A stretch of 37,310 nucleotides of DNA, from positions 1 to 37,310 of the forward strand of contig JANYDT010000027.1 in NCBI GenBank assembly GCA_025359845.1, read 5' to 3'. The DNA comes from Acidimicrobiia bacterium (GTDB lineage Bacteria; Actinomycetota; Acidimicrobiia; Acidimicrobiales; JANYDT01). Below the pieces are notes generated by a model. That model did not search any database. It worked only from the letters and a program-made list of their open reading frames with translations, and had not been told where the DNA came from. Positions 11,082 to 18,848 of the stretch are shown piece by piece. Made by a program: the position numbers and the translations under genes. The first letter of the stretch is position 1. The number at the start of each line of letters is the position of its first letter.

Positions 11082-12062
11082 CTATCGCTCCAGGAGGCCC
11101 AGCGCTTTGCGGGCCCGGGCAAGGGTAACGGCGGCCACGGACTGGGCTTTGTCAGCCCCGTCGGACAGGACTTTGCGAACGTAGCTTGGGTCGGATTCGA
11201 GTTCGGCGAAGCGCCGCTGGACGGGCCGTAGGTACTCGACCAACGCGGCCGCGGTATCGGCCTTGAGGGGTCCATATTGTTGGTACCGGCCGGCGACGGC
11301 ATCGGGGGTGGTGGCGGTGCACACGGCGAGAATCTGCAAGAGGTTGGCCAGCCCTGGTTTCGTTTCGGGGTCGTAACGGACCTCGTTGTCGGTATCGGTG
11401 ACCGCTCGCTTGATCTTGCGTTCGATGTCTTTTGGGTCGTCCAGCACCAGCACTGTGCCTTGCGGTGAATCGGCGGATTTCGACATCTTGTTGGTCGGGT
11501 TCTGGAGGTCCATGATGCGAGCACCGGCGCGGGCGATGGTGGCCTTCGGCACGACGAACGTGTCACCGTAGCGAGCGTTGAATCGCCCGGCGACGTCGCG
11601 GGTCAACTCGATGTGCTGGCGTTGATCATCTCCGACGGGCACTTCGTCAGCGTCGTAGAGCAGAATGTCGGCCGCCATGAGGGCGGGGTACAACAGCAGG
11701 CCCCCGGAGATGAACCCGCTTTGGCGAGCGGACTTGTCCTTGAACTGAGTCATGCGTTCGAGTTCGCCGAGCGCCGCCGTACACCCCATGATCCAGCCGA
11801 GTTCGGCGTGTTCATGGACGTGGCTCTGCACGAACAACGTGGTCGACGTCGGGTCGAGCCCAGACGCCAACAGGATCTGGGCCAACTCCAACGTCTTCGC
11901 ACGCATTTCGACCGGATCACGCGGCACCGTCAGGGCGTGCAGGTCGACGATCCCGTGGAAACTTTCGGGCGTCTGGTCTTCTACCCAACGGCGGATGGCC
12001 CCGAAGTAGTTACCGAGCTGGACATCGCCCGTGGGCTGGATGCAAGAAAGAATGCGAGCCAT
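11082..12062 (-). CDS. trpS: Tryptophanyl-tRNA synthetase
   Basis: A 326-residue class I aminoacyl-tRNA synthetase of normal bacterial TrpRS length, which charges tRNA-Trp. The N-terminal CIQPTGDVQLGNYFGA contains the HIGH-equivalent, and KMSKS is intact at 192-196 in NPTNKMSKSADSPQG. The GLLLYPALMAADILLYDAD segment is characteristic of TrpRS. It is encoded opposite to the surrounding block and is divergent from scpA, with 93 bp between the starts. No attenuator or T-box structure is evident in that gap. Confidence 0.96.
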   Translation of the reverse strand: MARILSCIQPTGDVQLGNYFGAIRRWVEDQTPESFHGIVDLHALTVPRDPVEMRAKTLELAQILLASGLDPTSTTLFVQSHVHEHAELGWIMGCTAALGELERMTQFKDKSARQSGFISGGLLLYPALMAADILLYDADEVPVGDDQRQHIELTRDVAGRFNARYGDTFVVPKATIARAGARIMDLQNPTNKMSKSADSPQGTVLVLDDPKDIERKIKRAVTDTDNEVRYDPETKPGLANLLQILAVCTATTPDAVAGRYQQYGPLKADTAAALVEYLRPVQRRFAELESDPSYVRKVLSDGADKAQSVAAVTLARARKALGLLER

Positions 12063-12143
12063 AGCGTCGTCATGTTAGGGGTGACACCAACCGCGGCGGA
12101 CTGGATTTTCACGGGCAAGTCTTGGGGGGCGACGATGGGCCGG

Positions 12144-12149
12144 TAGGCT
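12144..12149 (+). promoter_or_regulatory. Probable -10 box of scpA (leaderless start)
   Basis: TAGGCT lies 6 bases before the GTG start of scpA, with no Shine-Dalgarno sequence in between. This spacing fits transcription starting at the start codon itself. Confidence 0.45.
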
Positions 12150-12155
12150 GGCGGG

Positions 12156-12968
12156 GTGGCTTATGAGGTGTCGACCCCAGTTTTCGAGGGGCCGTTCGAC
12201 CTTCTGCTGCATTTGATCACGAAAGACCAACTCGACATCTATGAGATCAGCCTGGCTCCGATCGTCGATGCCTACATCGCCGAACTCGAGCGCATGGAGC
12301 AACTCGACTTGGAGGTGGCGACGGAGTTTCTATTGATCGCGGCCACCCTCATCGAACTCAAGCTGCGCCGCTTGCTGCCCGATCGCGAGGGGGTCGAACT
12401 CGACGAAGACTTGAGCCTGCTTGAGGAGCGCGACTTATTGTTGGCCAAGCTTCTGGAATGCGCCACGTTCAAAGAATCGGCCCGAATGTTGGCCCGCTCC
12501 CTAGAGCGATGGTCGCATTCGTACCCACGGGCAGTAGGGCCCGACGAGCAGTTCACTCGGTTGCTACCCGACCTTCTCGCTGGCGTGACGCCGATGGCCT
12601 TGGCCGACGCGTACCGCTGCGTGATGGTTCGCTCAGTGACTCCCAAGCCAATCGCCAGGGTGATGCTCGATCATGTGACTTCGGTGCGGTTGACGGTGGC
12701 CGAAACCGTCGACATAGTGGCGTCGGTGCTGGCTCGTGCGGGTTCGTCGTCATTGCGAGAGCTCACCGCTTCTTGTGAGCACCGCATTGAGGTCATCGTG
12801 CACTTTTTGGCTCTGCTCGAGCTCTACAAGCAGGGTTGGGTGGAACTGGAACAATTCGATACCTTCGGCGACCTCCTCGTGGTCTGGTGCCCCGATGGGC
12901 CGGAATCGGAGTCGGTCGCGGTGTCCGATCAAGACGCCTTGGTTGGAGTGGATTCCTATGATGGATGA
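12156..12968 (+). CDS. scpA: Segregation and condensation protein A (kleisin)
   Basis: A 270-residue kleisin that bridges SMC heads and binds ScpB in the SMC-ScpAB condensin. It begins with the family signature VFEGPFDLLLHLI, followed by DIYEISLAPI and LLIAATLIELKLRRLLP. The C-terminal winged-helix region (about 190-250) includes LALLELYKQGWVELEQ. It overlaps scpB by 11 bp, so the two subunits are probably made together. Its start, GTG 12156, follows a leaderless-type promoter. The order scpA-scpB-pseudouridine synthase is the usual conserved one. Confidence 0.95.
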   Translation: MAYEVSTPVFEGPFDLLLHLITKDQLDIYEISLAPIVDAYIAELERMEQLDLEVATEFLLIAATLIELKLRRLLPDREGVELDEDLSLLEERDLLLAKLLECATFKESARMLARSLERWSHSYPRAVGPDEQFTRLLPDLLAGVTPMALADAYRCVMVRSVTPKPIARVMLDHVTSVRLTVAETVDIVASVLARAGSSSLRELTASCEHRIEVIVHFLALLELYKQGWVELEQFDTFGDLLVVWCPDGPESESVAVSDQDALVGVDSYDG

Positions 12969-13545
12969 GCCGGACGCGGAGCGAGACCCGCGGCTTCGAG
13001 CCCTTGAAGCGGTGCTACTGGTCGCTGACGAACCGGTTCCGTTGAGCGAACTCGCCGACGTGCTCGAAATGTCGATTGCCCACGTCGATGCGCTGTGCGG
13101 CCAATTGGCGCAGAGCTATGAAGACGAGTCGCGAGGTTTCGTTCTGGCTCGAGTGGCCGGCGGCTACCGCTATCAGACCCATCCCGCGATGGCCGCATAC
13201 GTCGAACGGTTCATCACCGACGTGCGCGTCGCCCGGCTGTCGGCGGCGGCGTTGGAGACGTTGGCGATCGTTGCCTACAAGCAGCCCATCTCACGCGCGC
13301 AGTTGGCCCTTATCCGGGGGGTGAACGTTGACGGCGTGATGCGCACGCTGGTCCAACGCGGCTATGTGGCCGAAGTCGGAAATGACCCGGGGCCGGGGCA
13401 GGCGGTCTTGTTCGGTACGACGCGCCTGTTTCTGGAACATCTGGGCATCGACTCGGTGGCCGATCTGCCGCCGGTGGCCGACTTCGTTCCGGGCGCCGAC
13501 ATCATGGAGGCGTTGGAAGCCGGCCTCGGGGTCGACGGGCGTTAA
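12958..13545 (+). CDS. scpB: Segregation and condensation protein B
   Basis: A 195-residue protein made of two winged-helix domains; it dimerises and binds ScpA within condensin. The open frame extends upstream inside scpA, but ATG 12958 (or ATG 12961) is the sensible start, giving RLRALEAVLLVADEPVPLSEL, the typical ScpB opening. The central ALETLAIVAYKQPISRAQL and IRGVNVDGVMRTLVQRG are strong family signatures, followed by TTRLFLEHLGI. It is translationally coupled to scpA through the overlap and lies 3 bp before the pseudouridine synthase start. Confidence 0.95.
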   Translation: MMDEPDAERDPRLRALEAVLLVADEPVPLSELADVLEMSIAHVDALCGQLAQSYEDESRGFVLARVAGGYRYQTHPAMAAYVERFITDVRVARLSAAALETLAIVAYKQPISRAQLALIRGVNVDGVMRTLVQRGYVAEVGNDPGPGQAVLFGTTRLFLEHLGIDSVADLPPVADFVPGADIMEALEAGLGVDGR

Positions 13546-13548
13546 TCG

Positions 13549-14373
13549 GTGACCGATTCTCAGTCCCGCGAGCTTTTTGATTGGCTCCCCCATGAGCCGG
13601 ACGGCGAACGCCTCCAAAAAGTGTTGGCGCGGACGGGCTTCGGGAGTCGAAGGGCATGCGAGTTGCTGATCTCTGGCGGGCGGGTACGGGTGAACGGGAA
13701 CGTCGCCGAACTCGGGCGCCGTATCGACCCCGCCGCGGACCGTGTCGAGGTCGACGCGGTGGCGGTTGGCGTGGCCGCCGGTCTCGTTCACTACGTTCTG
13801 AACAAGCCCGCGGGTGTGGTCAGTACGGCGTCCGATCCGCACGGCCGCCCAACCGTGGTTGATCTGGTGCCTCGAGAGCCCAGGGTCTACCCGGTCGGGC
13901 GCCTCGACGCTGACTCAGAAGGCCTGTTGATCTTGACCAACGACGGAGAGCTGACGCATCGGCTCACCCATCCGAGTTTCGGGGTCGAGAAGGAATATCT
14001 CGCGCACGTTCGGGGGGCCGTGTCCGGCTCGGCCCTGCGGCGCTTACGCGAAGGCATCGAGTTGGAGGACGGGTGGACGGCTCCCGCGGAGGCGAGTGCC
14101 CCTTCTGCGGGGATCGTCAGGATCGTGATACACGAAGGGCGAAACCGACAGGTGCGCCGCATGTTGGCCGAGGTCGGCAACCCGGTCGAACGGTTGGTGC
14201 GCACGAGAATTGGCACTCTGCGCGATTCGACCCTACCGCCCGGCGCCAGCCGGAGCCTCACCGCCGAGGAAGTGCGGGCGTTGTCGGTCGCGTCGCGCGA
14301 GATCACCGCCCGCGAACTGAAGCGCGATCATGCCCGCCGCGAGCGCAGAATTGGGAGTAACGCGGCCGACTGA
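13549..14373 (+). CDS. rluB: 23S rRNA pseudouridine synthase, RsuA/RluB family
   Basis: A 274-residue enzyme that isomerises uridine to pseudouridine in rRNA. An S4 RNA-binding domain (about 20-68, GERLQKVLARTGFGSRRACE) is followed by the catalytic domain with HYVLNKPAGVVST and the catalytic Asp120 in YPVGRLDADSEGLL. GRNRQVRRMLAEVGNPV near the C-terminus is the other family signature. The gene symbol is by position next to scpB. RluB, RluE and RsuA are hard to separate by eye, so the exact target uridine is unsure. It ends in a basic tail rich in Arg/Lys, suited to rRNA contact. The start is GTG 13549. Confidence 0.9.
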   Translation: MTDSQSRELFDWLPHEPDGERLQKVLARTGFGSRRACELLISGGRVRVNGNVAELGRRIDPAADRVEVDAVAVGVAAGLVHYVLNKPAGVVSTASDPHGRPTVVDLVPREPRVYPVGRLDADSEGLLILTNDGELTHRLTHPSFGVEKEYLAHVRGAVSGSALRRLREGIELEDGWTAPAEASAPSAGIVRIVIHEGRNRQVRRMLAEVGNPVERLVRTRIGTLRDSTLPPGASRSLTAEEVRALSVASREITARELKRDHARRERRIGSNAAD

Positions 14374-14383
14374 CGCCGTCTCC

Positions 14384-14389
14384 TAGAGT
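14384..14389 (+). promoter_or_regulatory. Probable -10 box of tyrA (leaderless start)
   Basis: TAGAGT lies 8 bases before the GTG start of tyrA, in the 24-bp gap after the pseudouridine synthase gene. It suggests a separate promoter for the aromatic-amino-acid genes inside the apparent operon. Confidence 0.4.
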
Positions 14390-14397
14390 GGGCGCCC

Positions 14398-15471
14398 GTG
14401 TCCACCGTTTTCGCGCCGAGAGCCGCTGTCGTCGGCGCCGGTCTTATGGGAGGGTCGGTGGCACTGGCGTTGCGGGCGCAGGGCTGGCACGTGACCGGAT
14501 CGGATTTGGACGAGAGTCGGGCGCAGCGGGGCCACGAACTTGGCGCGTTCGACGCCCTGGGCGCCGACGACTCGGCTGAGATCACATTTGTGTGCACGCC
14601 CGTGCTGTCGGTGGCCGACATGGCGAAGGCGGCCTTGGCTGGCAACCCCCAGGGCATCGTGACCGATATCGGGAGCGTGAAGGGGCCGATTTGTGCGGCC
14701 CTCGACCACCCGCGCTTCGTCGGCGGTCATCCGATGGCCGGATCGGAACTCGAGGGCATCGACGGTGCCAGCGCCACCATGTTCGAAGGTCGTACGTGGG
14801 TGCTGACGCCAACCGCGTCGACCGATCCTGCTGCATACTCTCGGCTGCACGGAGTGGTGTCGAGCCTTGGCGCTACCGTCATTTCGATTGAGCCTTCGCG
14901 CCACGACGAACTCGTGGCAATGGTTTCGCACGTGCCCCATCTCACGGCGGCCACGTTGATGGATTTGGCGTCGACCAGTGCGAACGAAAATGCAACTTTG
15001 CTTCGTCTGGCCGCGGGCGGATTTCGCGATATGACCCGCATTGCTGCCGGGCATTCGGCTATCTGGCTCGATATCTGCACGCAGAACCGGTCAGCAATCG
15101 TGTCGGTGCTCGATCAGCTGATTGGGGGATTGGAGCGCATGCGAACCACCGTCGCCGACGATGACCGAGCCGGTTTGCGCAAGATTCTCGATCGGGCTCG
15201 TCTCGCCCGAATCAACTTGCCCATTGGTGCACCACCGCCGGAAGACCTGGGTGAAGTCCGAGTCCCGATCCCTGACCGTCCCGGGTTTATCGCCGAGATC
15301 ACGACGCTCGCATCGGAGCTGGGGGTCAACATCTACGACGTCGAAATGACTCACTCGACGGAGGGTGACGAAGGCGTGCTGGTAATGGTCGTCGGCGCGG
15401 ACGTGATCGACCTCTTTCGGGGCGGCCTCATGGCCCGCAAGTTTCGCCCCACGGCCAATCGGCTCGCGTGA
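14398..15471 (+). CDS. tyrA: Prephenate dehydrogenase with C-terminal ACT domain
   Basis: A 357-residue enzyme of tyrosine biosynthesis that oxidatively decarboxylates prephenate to 4-hydroxyphenylpyruvate. The N-terminal Rossmann fold has the dinucleotide loop GAGLMGGS (13-20), then TDIGSVKGPI and the substrate-site FVGGHPMAGSE. A helical dimerisation region follows. Residues from about 280 (VPIDRPGFIAEITTLASELG is paraphrased by PDRPGFIAEI) form an ACT domain, suggesting feedback control by an amino acid, probably tyrosine. The start is GTG 14398. Its stop overlaps the start of the aroA-cmk gene by 4 bp (GTGA), linking two steps of the aromatic pathway. Confidence 0.93.
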   Translation: MSTVFAPRAAVVGAGLMGGSVALALRAQGWHVTGSDLDESRAQRGHELGAFDALGADDSAEITFVCTPVLSVADMAKAALAGNPQGIVTDIGSVKGPICAALDHPRFVGGHPMAGSELEGIDGASATMFEGRTWVLTPTASTDPAAYSRLHGVVSSLGATVISIEPSRHDELVAMVSHVPHLTAATLMDLASTSANENATLLRLAAGGFRDMTRIAAGHSAIWLDICTQNRSAIVSVLDQLIGGLERMRTTVADDDRAGLRKILDRARLARINLPIGAPPPEDLGEVRVPIPDRPGFIAEITTLASELGVNIYDVEMTHSTEGDEGVLVMVVGADVIDLFRGGLMARKFRPTANRLA

Positions 15472-17387
15472 ATGTGACCTCGGCAATGACTTCGTACGAG
15501 GTTGTCCCGTTCCGGTGGCCGCTCGACGCCACGGTCCGCGTGCCGGGTTCGAAGAGCTATACGAATCGCTATTTGGTCATCGCTGCGCTCGCGCCCGGGC
15601 GTTCAACCCTCGAGGGCGTGTTGTTCTCCGACGACACGGAGGCCATGATCGATTGCGTGAGGGCCCTAGGCGTTGCGGTGCGCGTGGACCGCGCCGCGCG
15701 CGTGGTCGAGTTGGACGGGTGTGATGGGCAGTTTCGCCGCGATGCGACGCTCAATGTTCGTCAGTCCGGCACTACGGCTCGGTTTATCACGCCGCTCGTA
15801 GCGGTCGGTCCCGGGCGGTACACCATTGATGGCGACCCCCAGATGCGGGCCCGGCCGATGGGCGATTTGATCGACGCATTAGGCCAACTGGGGGCGCGCG
15901 TGGAAGGAGGCAGCCTTCCGTTGGTGGTGCACGGCGGGGTCCGCCGGGCGGGCCGCGTAGTGCGACTTCCGGGCAATGTGTCGAGTCAGTTTCTTTCCGG
16001 GTTGTTGCTGTCGGCGCCGGCGTTCTCGGGTGGAATGGAGATCGAACTCACGACCGATCTCGTTTCGAGTTCGTATGTCGATCTGACCATTCACGCCATG
16101 GCCGCGGCCGGAGTCGTTGTCGAACGCAAAGGCCGCTTCTTCAGCGTGGCGCAGCAGAGCTACACACCTGGCACCTTCGCGATCGAGCCTGACGCGTCGG
16201 CCGCGAGCTACTTGTTCGCGGCGGCGGCCGTGGTCGGAGGGCGCGTGCGGGTCGAGGGCCTCGGGAGGCACTCCAAGCAAGGCGATGTGGCCTTCGTCGA
16301 GCGGCTCGCGGCAATGGGCTGCGAAGTGCGGGGGCACAAGGATGACGATGCCATCGAGGTGTATCGCGACCCCGAAGTCGCCCTGCGCGGAATTGAGACC
16401 AATATGGGCGACTGCTCAGATGTCGCGCCGACGCTGGCTTGCGTGGCGCCCTTTGCCATGACACCAACGCGGGTGACCGGTATCGGCTTCAGCCGGCAGA
16501 AGGAAACCGATCGCGTCGCCAACGTCGTCACCGAGCTACGCCGTTGCGGGGTCAAGGCGATCGAGGAGGCCGACGGTTATATCGTGCATCCGGGAAAGCC
16601 AGAGTCGGCAACTGTCGAGACCTACCGCGATCATCGCATGGCCATGGCCTTCGCGGTGCTCGGTATCGGTTCTGAGGGCATCCGAATTGCCGATCCGAGG
16701 TGTGTGGCCAAGACCTTTCCGGATTTCTGGGAGACGCTCGAGAGCCTCCGAAGCCTTCGGGCCATTGCCATCGACGGGGTGCTCGGTTCGGGTAAGACGA
16801 CGGTGGCTCGCGCCCTTGCGGCGCGAACCGGTCTGGCCTATCTCGACACCGGAGCGATGTACCGCTGTGTCGGGCTGGCCTGGCTTCGGGGCGGCGGATT
16901 TCTGGAAAACAGCGGGCGGTTCGCCTCGGGGCTGCGGTTCGATATTTCCGACAGGGTAATGCTGGAGGGCGAGGACGTCACCGAACTGATTCGGACGCCG
17001 GACGTGTCGAGGGCGGCCAGCCAAGTGGCCACGGTGGCATCGGTTCGTGAGGCGCTCGTGGCCCAGCAACGGGCGTGGGCGAAGCGCCGTGGTGGGGGCG
17101 TGTTGGAGGGCCGTGATATCGCGACGGTCGTTCTCCCGAGCGCGCCGGTCAAAGTGTTTCTCACCGCCAGCGCCGGAGAACGGGCCCGCCGCCGACATTC
17201 CGAAGCGCCCGGTCAATCGCTTGACGCGGTCACGGCCGACCTGGTTTGGCGAGACCACAACGACTCCAACCGCGAAGTGGATCCGCTTCAAGTCGCCGTC
17301 GGGGCGGTGGTTATCGACACGACCGGAATCACGGTCGATGATGTCGTTGCGCGTATCGTGTCGCTCGTGCCCTGGGAGAACCGATAA
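15468..17387 (+). CDS. aroA-cmk: Fused EPSP synthase and cytidylate kinase
   Basis: A 639-residue fusion. Residues about 1-427 are 3-phosphoshikimate 1-carboxyvinyltransferase: VPGSKSYTNRYLVIAAL (phosphate/shikimate loop), RQSGTTARF, DGDPQMRARPMGDLIDAL, and near the end KETDRVANVVTELRR and YRDHRMAMAFAVLG. Residues about 430-639 are CMP/dCMP kinase: P-loop IDGVLGSGKTT with Lys443, LDTGAMYR, VLEGRDIATVVLP and a final domain with RRHSE and RDHNDSNRE. The frame is continuous, with no stop or restart between the domains. The protein would serve chorismate synthesis and pyrimidine nucleotide supply from one chain. The start is GTG 15468, overlapping tyrA; the stop shares one base with the plsC start (TAATG). 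Confidence 0.93.
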   Translation: MNVTSAMTSYEVVPFRWPLDATVRVPGSKSYTNRYLVIAALAPGRSTLEGVLFSDDTEAMIDCVRALGVAVRVDRAARVVELDGCDGQFRRDATLNVRQSGTTARFITPLVAVGPGRYTIDGDPQMRARPMGDLIDALGQLGARVEGGSLPLVVHGGVRRAGRVVRLPGNVSSQFLSGLLLSAPAFSGGMEIELTTDLVSSSYVDLTIHAMAAAGVVVERKGRFFSVAQQSYTPGTFAIEPDASAASYLFAAAAVVGGRVRVEGLGRHSKQGDVAFVERLAAMGCEVRGHKDDDAIEVYRDPEVALRGIETNMGDCSDVAPTLACVAPFAMTPTRVTGIGFSRQKETDRVANVVTELRRCGVKAIEEADGYIVHPGKPESATVETYRDHRMAMAFAVLGIGSEGIRIADPRCVAKTFPDFWETLESLRSLRAIAIDGVLGSGKTTVARALAARTGLAYLDTGAMYRCVGLAWLRGGGFLENSGRFASGLRFDISDRVMLEGEDVTELIRTPDVSRAASQVATVASVREALVAQQRAWAKRRGGGVLEGRDIATVVLPSAPVKVFLTASAGERARRRHSEAPGQSLDAVTADLVWRDHNDSNREVDPLQVAVGAVVIDTTGITVDDVVARIVSLVPWENR

Positions 17388-18022
17388 TGCGTGGAGACGG
17401 CTTGCTGGCGTACCGGTTTGTCCGCGGTCTGGCCGTAGGCTTTTCGAAACTGTATTTCCGAGCTTCATACGAGGGTCTCGAAAACGTGCCGGTCGAAGGC
17501 GCCTTCATTTTGTCGCCGGTTCATCGGAGTAACGTCGACACTTTGGTTGTGGCCGGAGTATGCAAGCGCCGGTTGCGTTTTCTCGGTAAAGCGGCCATGT
17601 GGAAGTTTCGACTTTCGGCTGCTTTCTTTGACGCGATGGGCGGTATAAAAGTGCAACGAGGAACTACGGACCGCGAGTCCATGCGCGCCTGTGTCGACGC
17701 CCTTGCCGCCGGCGATCCGGTCGTCGTCTACCCTGAAGGACGGCGACAGTCGGGTCCTCTCGTCGAAGAGTTGTTCGACGGGGCGGCCTACATGGCCACC
17801 AAGGTTGGCGTGCCAATTGTTCCAGTGGGGATCGGCGGCTCTGAGCGAGCCATGGGTACGGGGCATCGGTTCCCTCGTCCGGCGAAGATTCACGTAATCA
17901 TCGGCCAGCCAATCGCGGTACAGCCGACTCGGTCACGGCGAGAGCAACACGAACTCAGCGCGCAGTTGCAGGTCCAACTCCAGCAACTGTTTGATCGAGC
18001 CCAAGCTCGGGCCAACTACTAA
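17387..18022 (+). CDS. plsC: 1-acyl-sn-glycerol-3-phosphate acyltransferase (PlsC family)
   Basis: A 211-residue membrane-associated acyltransferase that probably adds the second acyl chain to make phosphatidic acid. The catalytic motif HRSNVD (His46, Asp51) fits HX4D. The glycerol-phosphate site reads YPEGRRQ, with the usual EGTR Thr replaced by Arg, and PVGIGGS is motif IV. The start ATG 17387 shares its A with the preceding stop, so translation is coupled to aroA-cmk. In several bacteria a plsC homologue follows cmk, and this order is kept here. Actual acyl acceptor not proven. Confidence 0.88.
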   Translation: MRGDGLLAYRFVRGLAVGFSKLYFRASYEGLENVPVEGAFILSPVHRSNVDTLVVAGVCKRRLRFLGKAAMWKFRLSAAFFDAMGGIKVQRGTTDRESMRACVDALAAGDPVVVYPEGRRQSGPLVEELFDGAAYMATKVGVPIVPVGIGGSERAMGTGHRFPRPAKIHVIIGQPIAVQPTRSRREQHELSAQLQVQLQQLFDRAQARANY

Positions 18023-18046
18023 AACGACTAAGATTGCGTCACAACT

Positions 18047-18065
18047 CGCCGCGAGCCTCGCGGCG
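18047..18065 (+). terminator. Strong GC hairpin after plsC
   Basis: A perfect 8-bp stem, CGCCGCGA and TCGCGGCG, with a 3-base loop, lies 24 bp after the plsC stop. No T-run follows. It could end the operon in the way actinobacterial GC hairpins are proposed to, or protect the mRNA 3' end. Confidence 0.45.
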
Positions 18066-18067
18066 AT

Positions 18068-18085
18068 GCGACCGAATTCGGTCGC
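18068..18085. repeat. Perfect 18-bp palindrome before the DUF937 gene
   Basis: GCGACCGAATTCGGTCGC is a perfect palindrome 20 bp upstream of the DUF937 start and only 2 bp after the preceding hairpin. Its position and symmetry suit a dimeric repressor site, or a second stem stacked on the terminator. Which of these it is cannot be decided from sequence. Confidence 0.5.
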
Positions 18086-18105
18086 GCGCGAACACGAGGA
18101 GAACC

Positions 18106-18795
18106 ATGAGCGGTCTTGCAGATATCCTTCAATCGGCGCTGGGCGGAGATGCCCTGTCAAAGATTGCCGGCCAGCTCGGCACCGATGAGGCTGGAGCCCA
18201 GAAAGCGGTTGGGGCGGCGCTCCCGAAGATCATTGGTCGCATGAAAGAAAATGCCGATGATCCGGCGGGCGCCGCGGCCTTGGCCAACGCCGTCAATAAG
18301 GACCACGATGGCAGCTTGCTTGACAATGTGGGCGGATTCCTCGGAGGTGGCCAATCGAGTGGTCCAGGAGCACAGATCATGGGGAAGGTCTTCGGCGGTG
18401 ACCAGTCCCAAGCGCAGGCTGCCGTGGCCGACGAAGCCGGAATCTCCCACGATCAAGCCGGCAACTTGATGGGTATGCTCGGCCCGCTGGTGATGGGGGC
18501 GCTCGGAAAGACCGGCGCCAGCTCGGGAGGGGTGCAGGCCTCTGGGCTTTCGGGCATGCTCGGCGGGCTGTTGGGTGGCGGCGGCGGAGGCCTCGGTTCA
18601 CTCTTGGGAGGTTTGCTGAGCGGGGGCGGCGGAGGAAGCGGCAGCGCGGGGCAAGGCGCGGGAGCGGGCGCCATGATGGGCAAGGTCACGGGCATGCTCG
18701 ATCAAAACAAGGACGGCTCGGTGATGGACGACGTACAACGGCTCGCCAAGGGTGGTTTCTTGCAGAAAATTATGGCGATGTTCAAGAAGAAGTAA
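18106..18795 (+). CDS. DUF937 family protein, glycine-rich
   Basis: A 229-residue protein. ATG 18106 is chosen because a clear AGGAGA site lies 5-6 bases upstream; the frame is open further upstream without a better start. The opening LADILQSALGGDALSKIAGQ and following Ala/Gly-rich helices match DUF937. Two DxDG-like loops (NKDHDGSLLDN and DQNKDGSVMDD) resemble calcium loops and occur widely in this family. A low-complexity region of Gly/Leu and Gly/Ser (about residues 145-190) separates them. No signal peptide or membrane helix is evident. The family function is unknown to me. It is a likely monocistronic gene with its own regulatory palindrome. Confidence 0.85.
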   Translation: MSGLADILQSALGGDALSKIAGQLGTDEAGAQKAVGAALPKIIGRMKENADDPAGAAALANAVNKDHDGSLLDNVGGFLGGGQSSGPGAQIMGKVFGGDQSQAQAAVADEAGISHDQAGNLMGMLGPLVMGALGKTGASSGGVQASGLSGMLGGLLGGGGGGLGSLLGGLLSGGGGGSGSAGQGAGAGAMMGKVTGMLDQNKDGSVMDDVQRLAKGGFLQKIMAMFKKK

Positions 18796-18813
18796 GTCGG
18801 GCGTCTGACGTCC

Positions 18814-18829
18814 GACGGCGGTTGCCGTC
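18814..18829. terminator. Hairpin between convergent DUF937 and ispH genes
   Basis: GACGGC and GCCGTC form a perfect 6-bp stem around a GGTT loop in the 53-bp gap between two converging stops. It could serve both strands. There is no T-run. Confidence 0.4.
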
Positions 18830-18848
18830 CGGGCGTTTGGGCGCCTGT

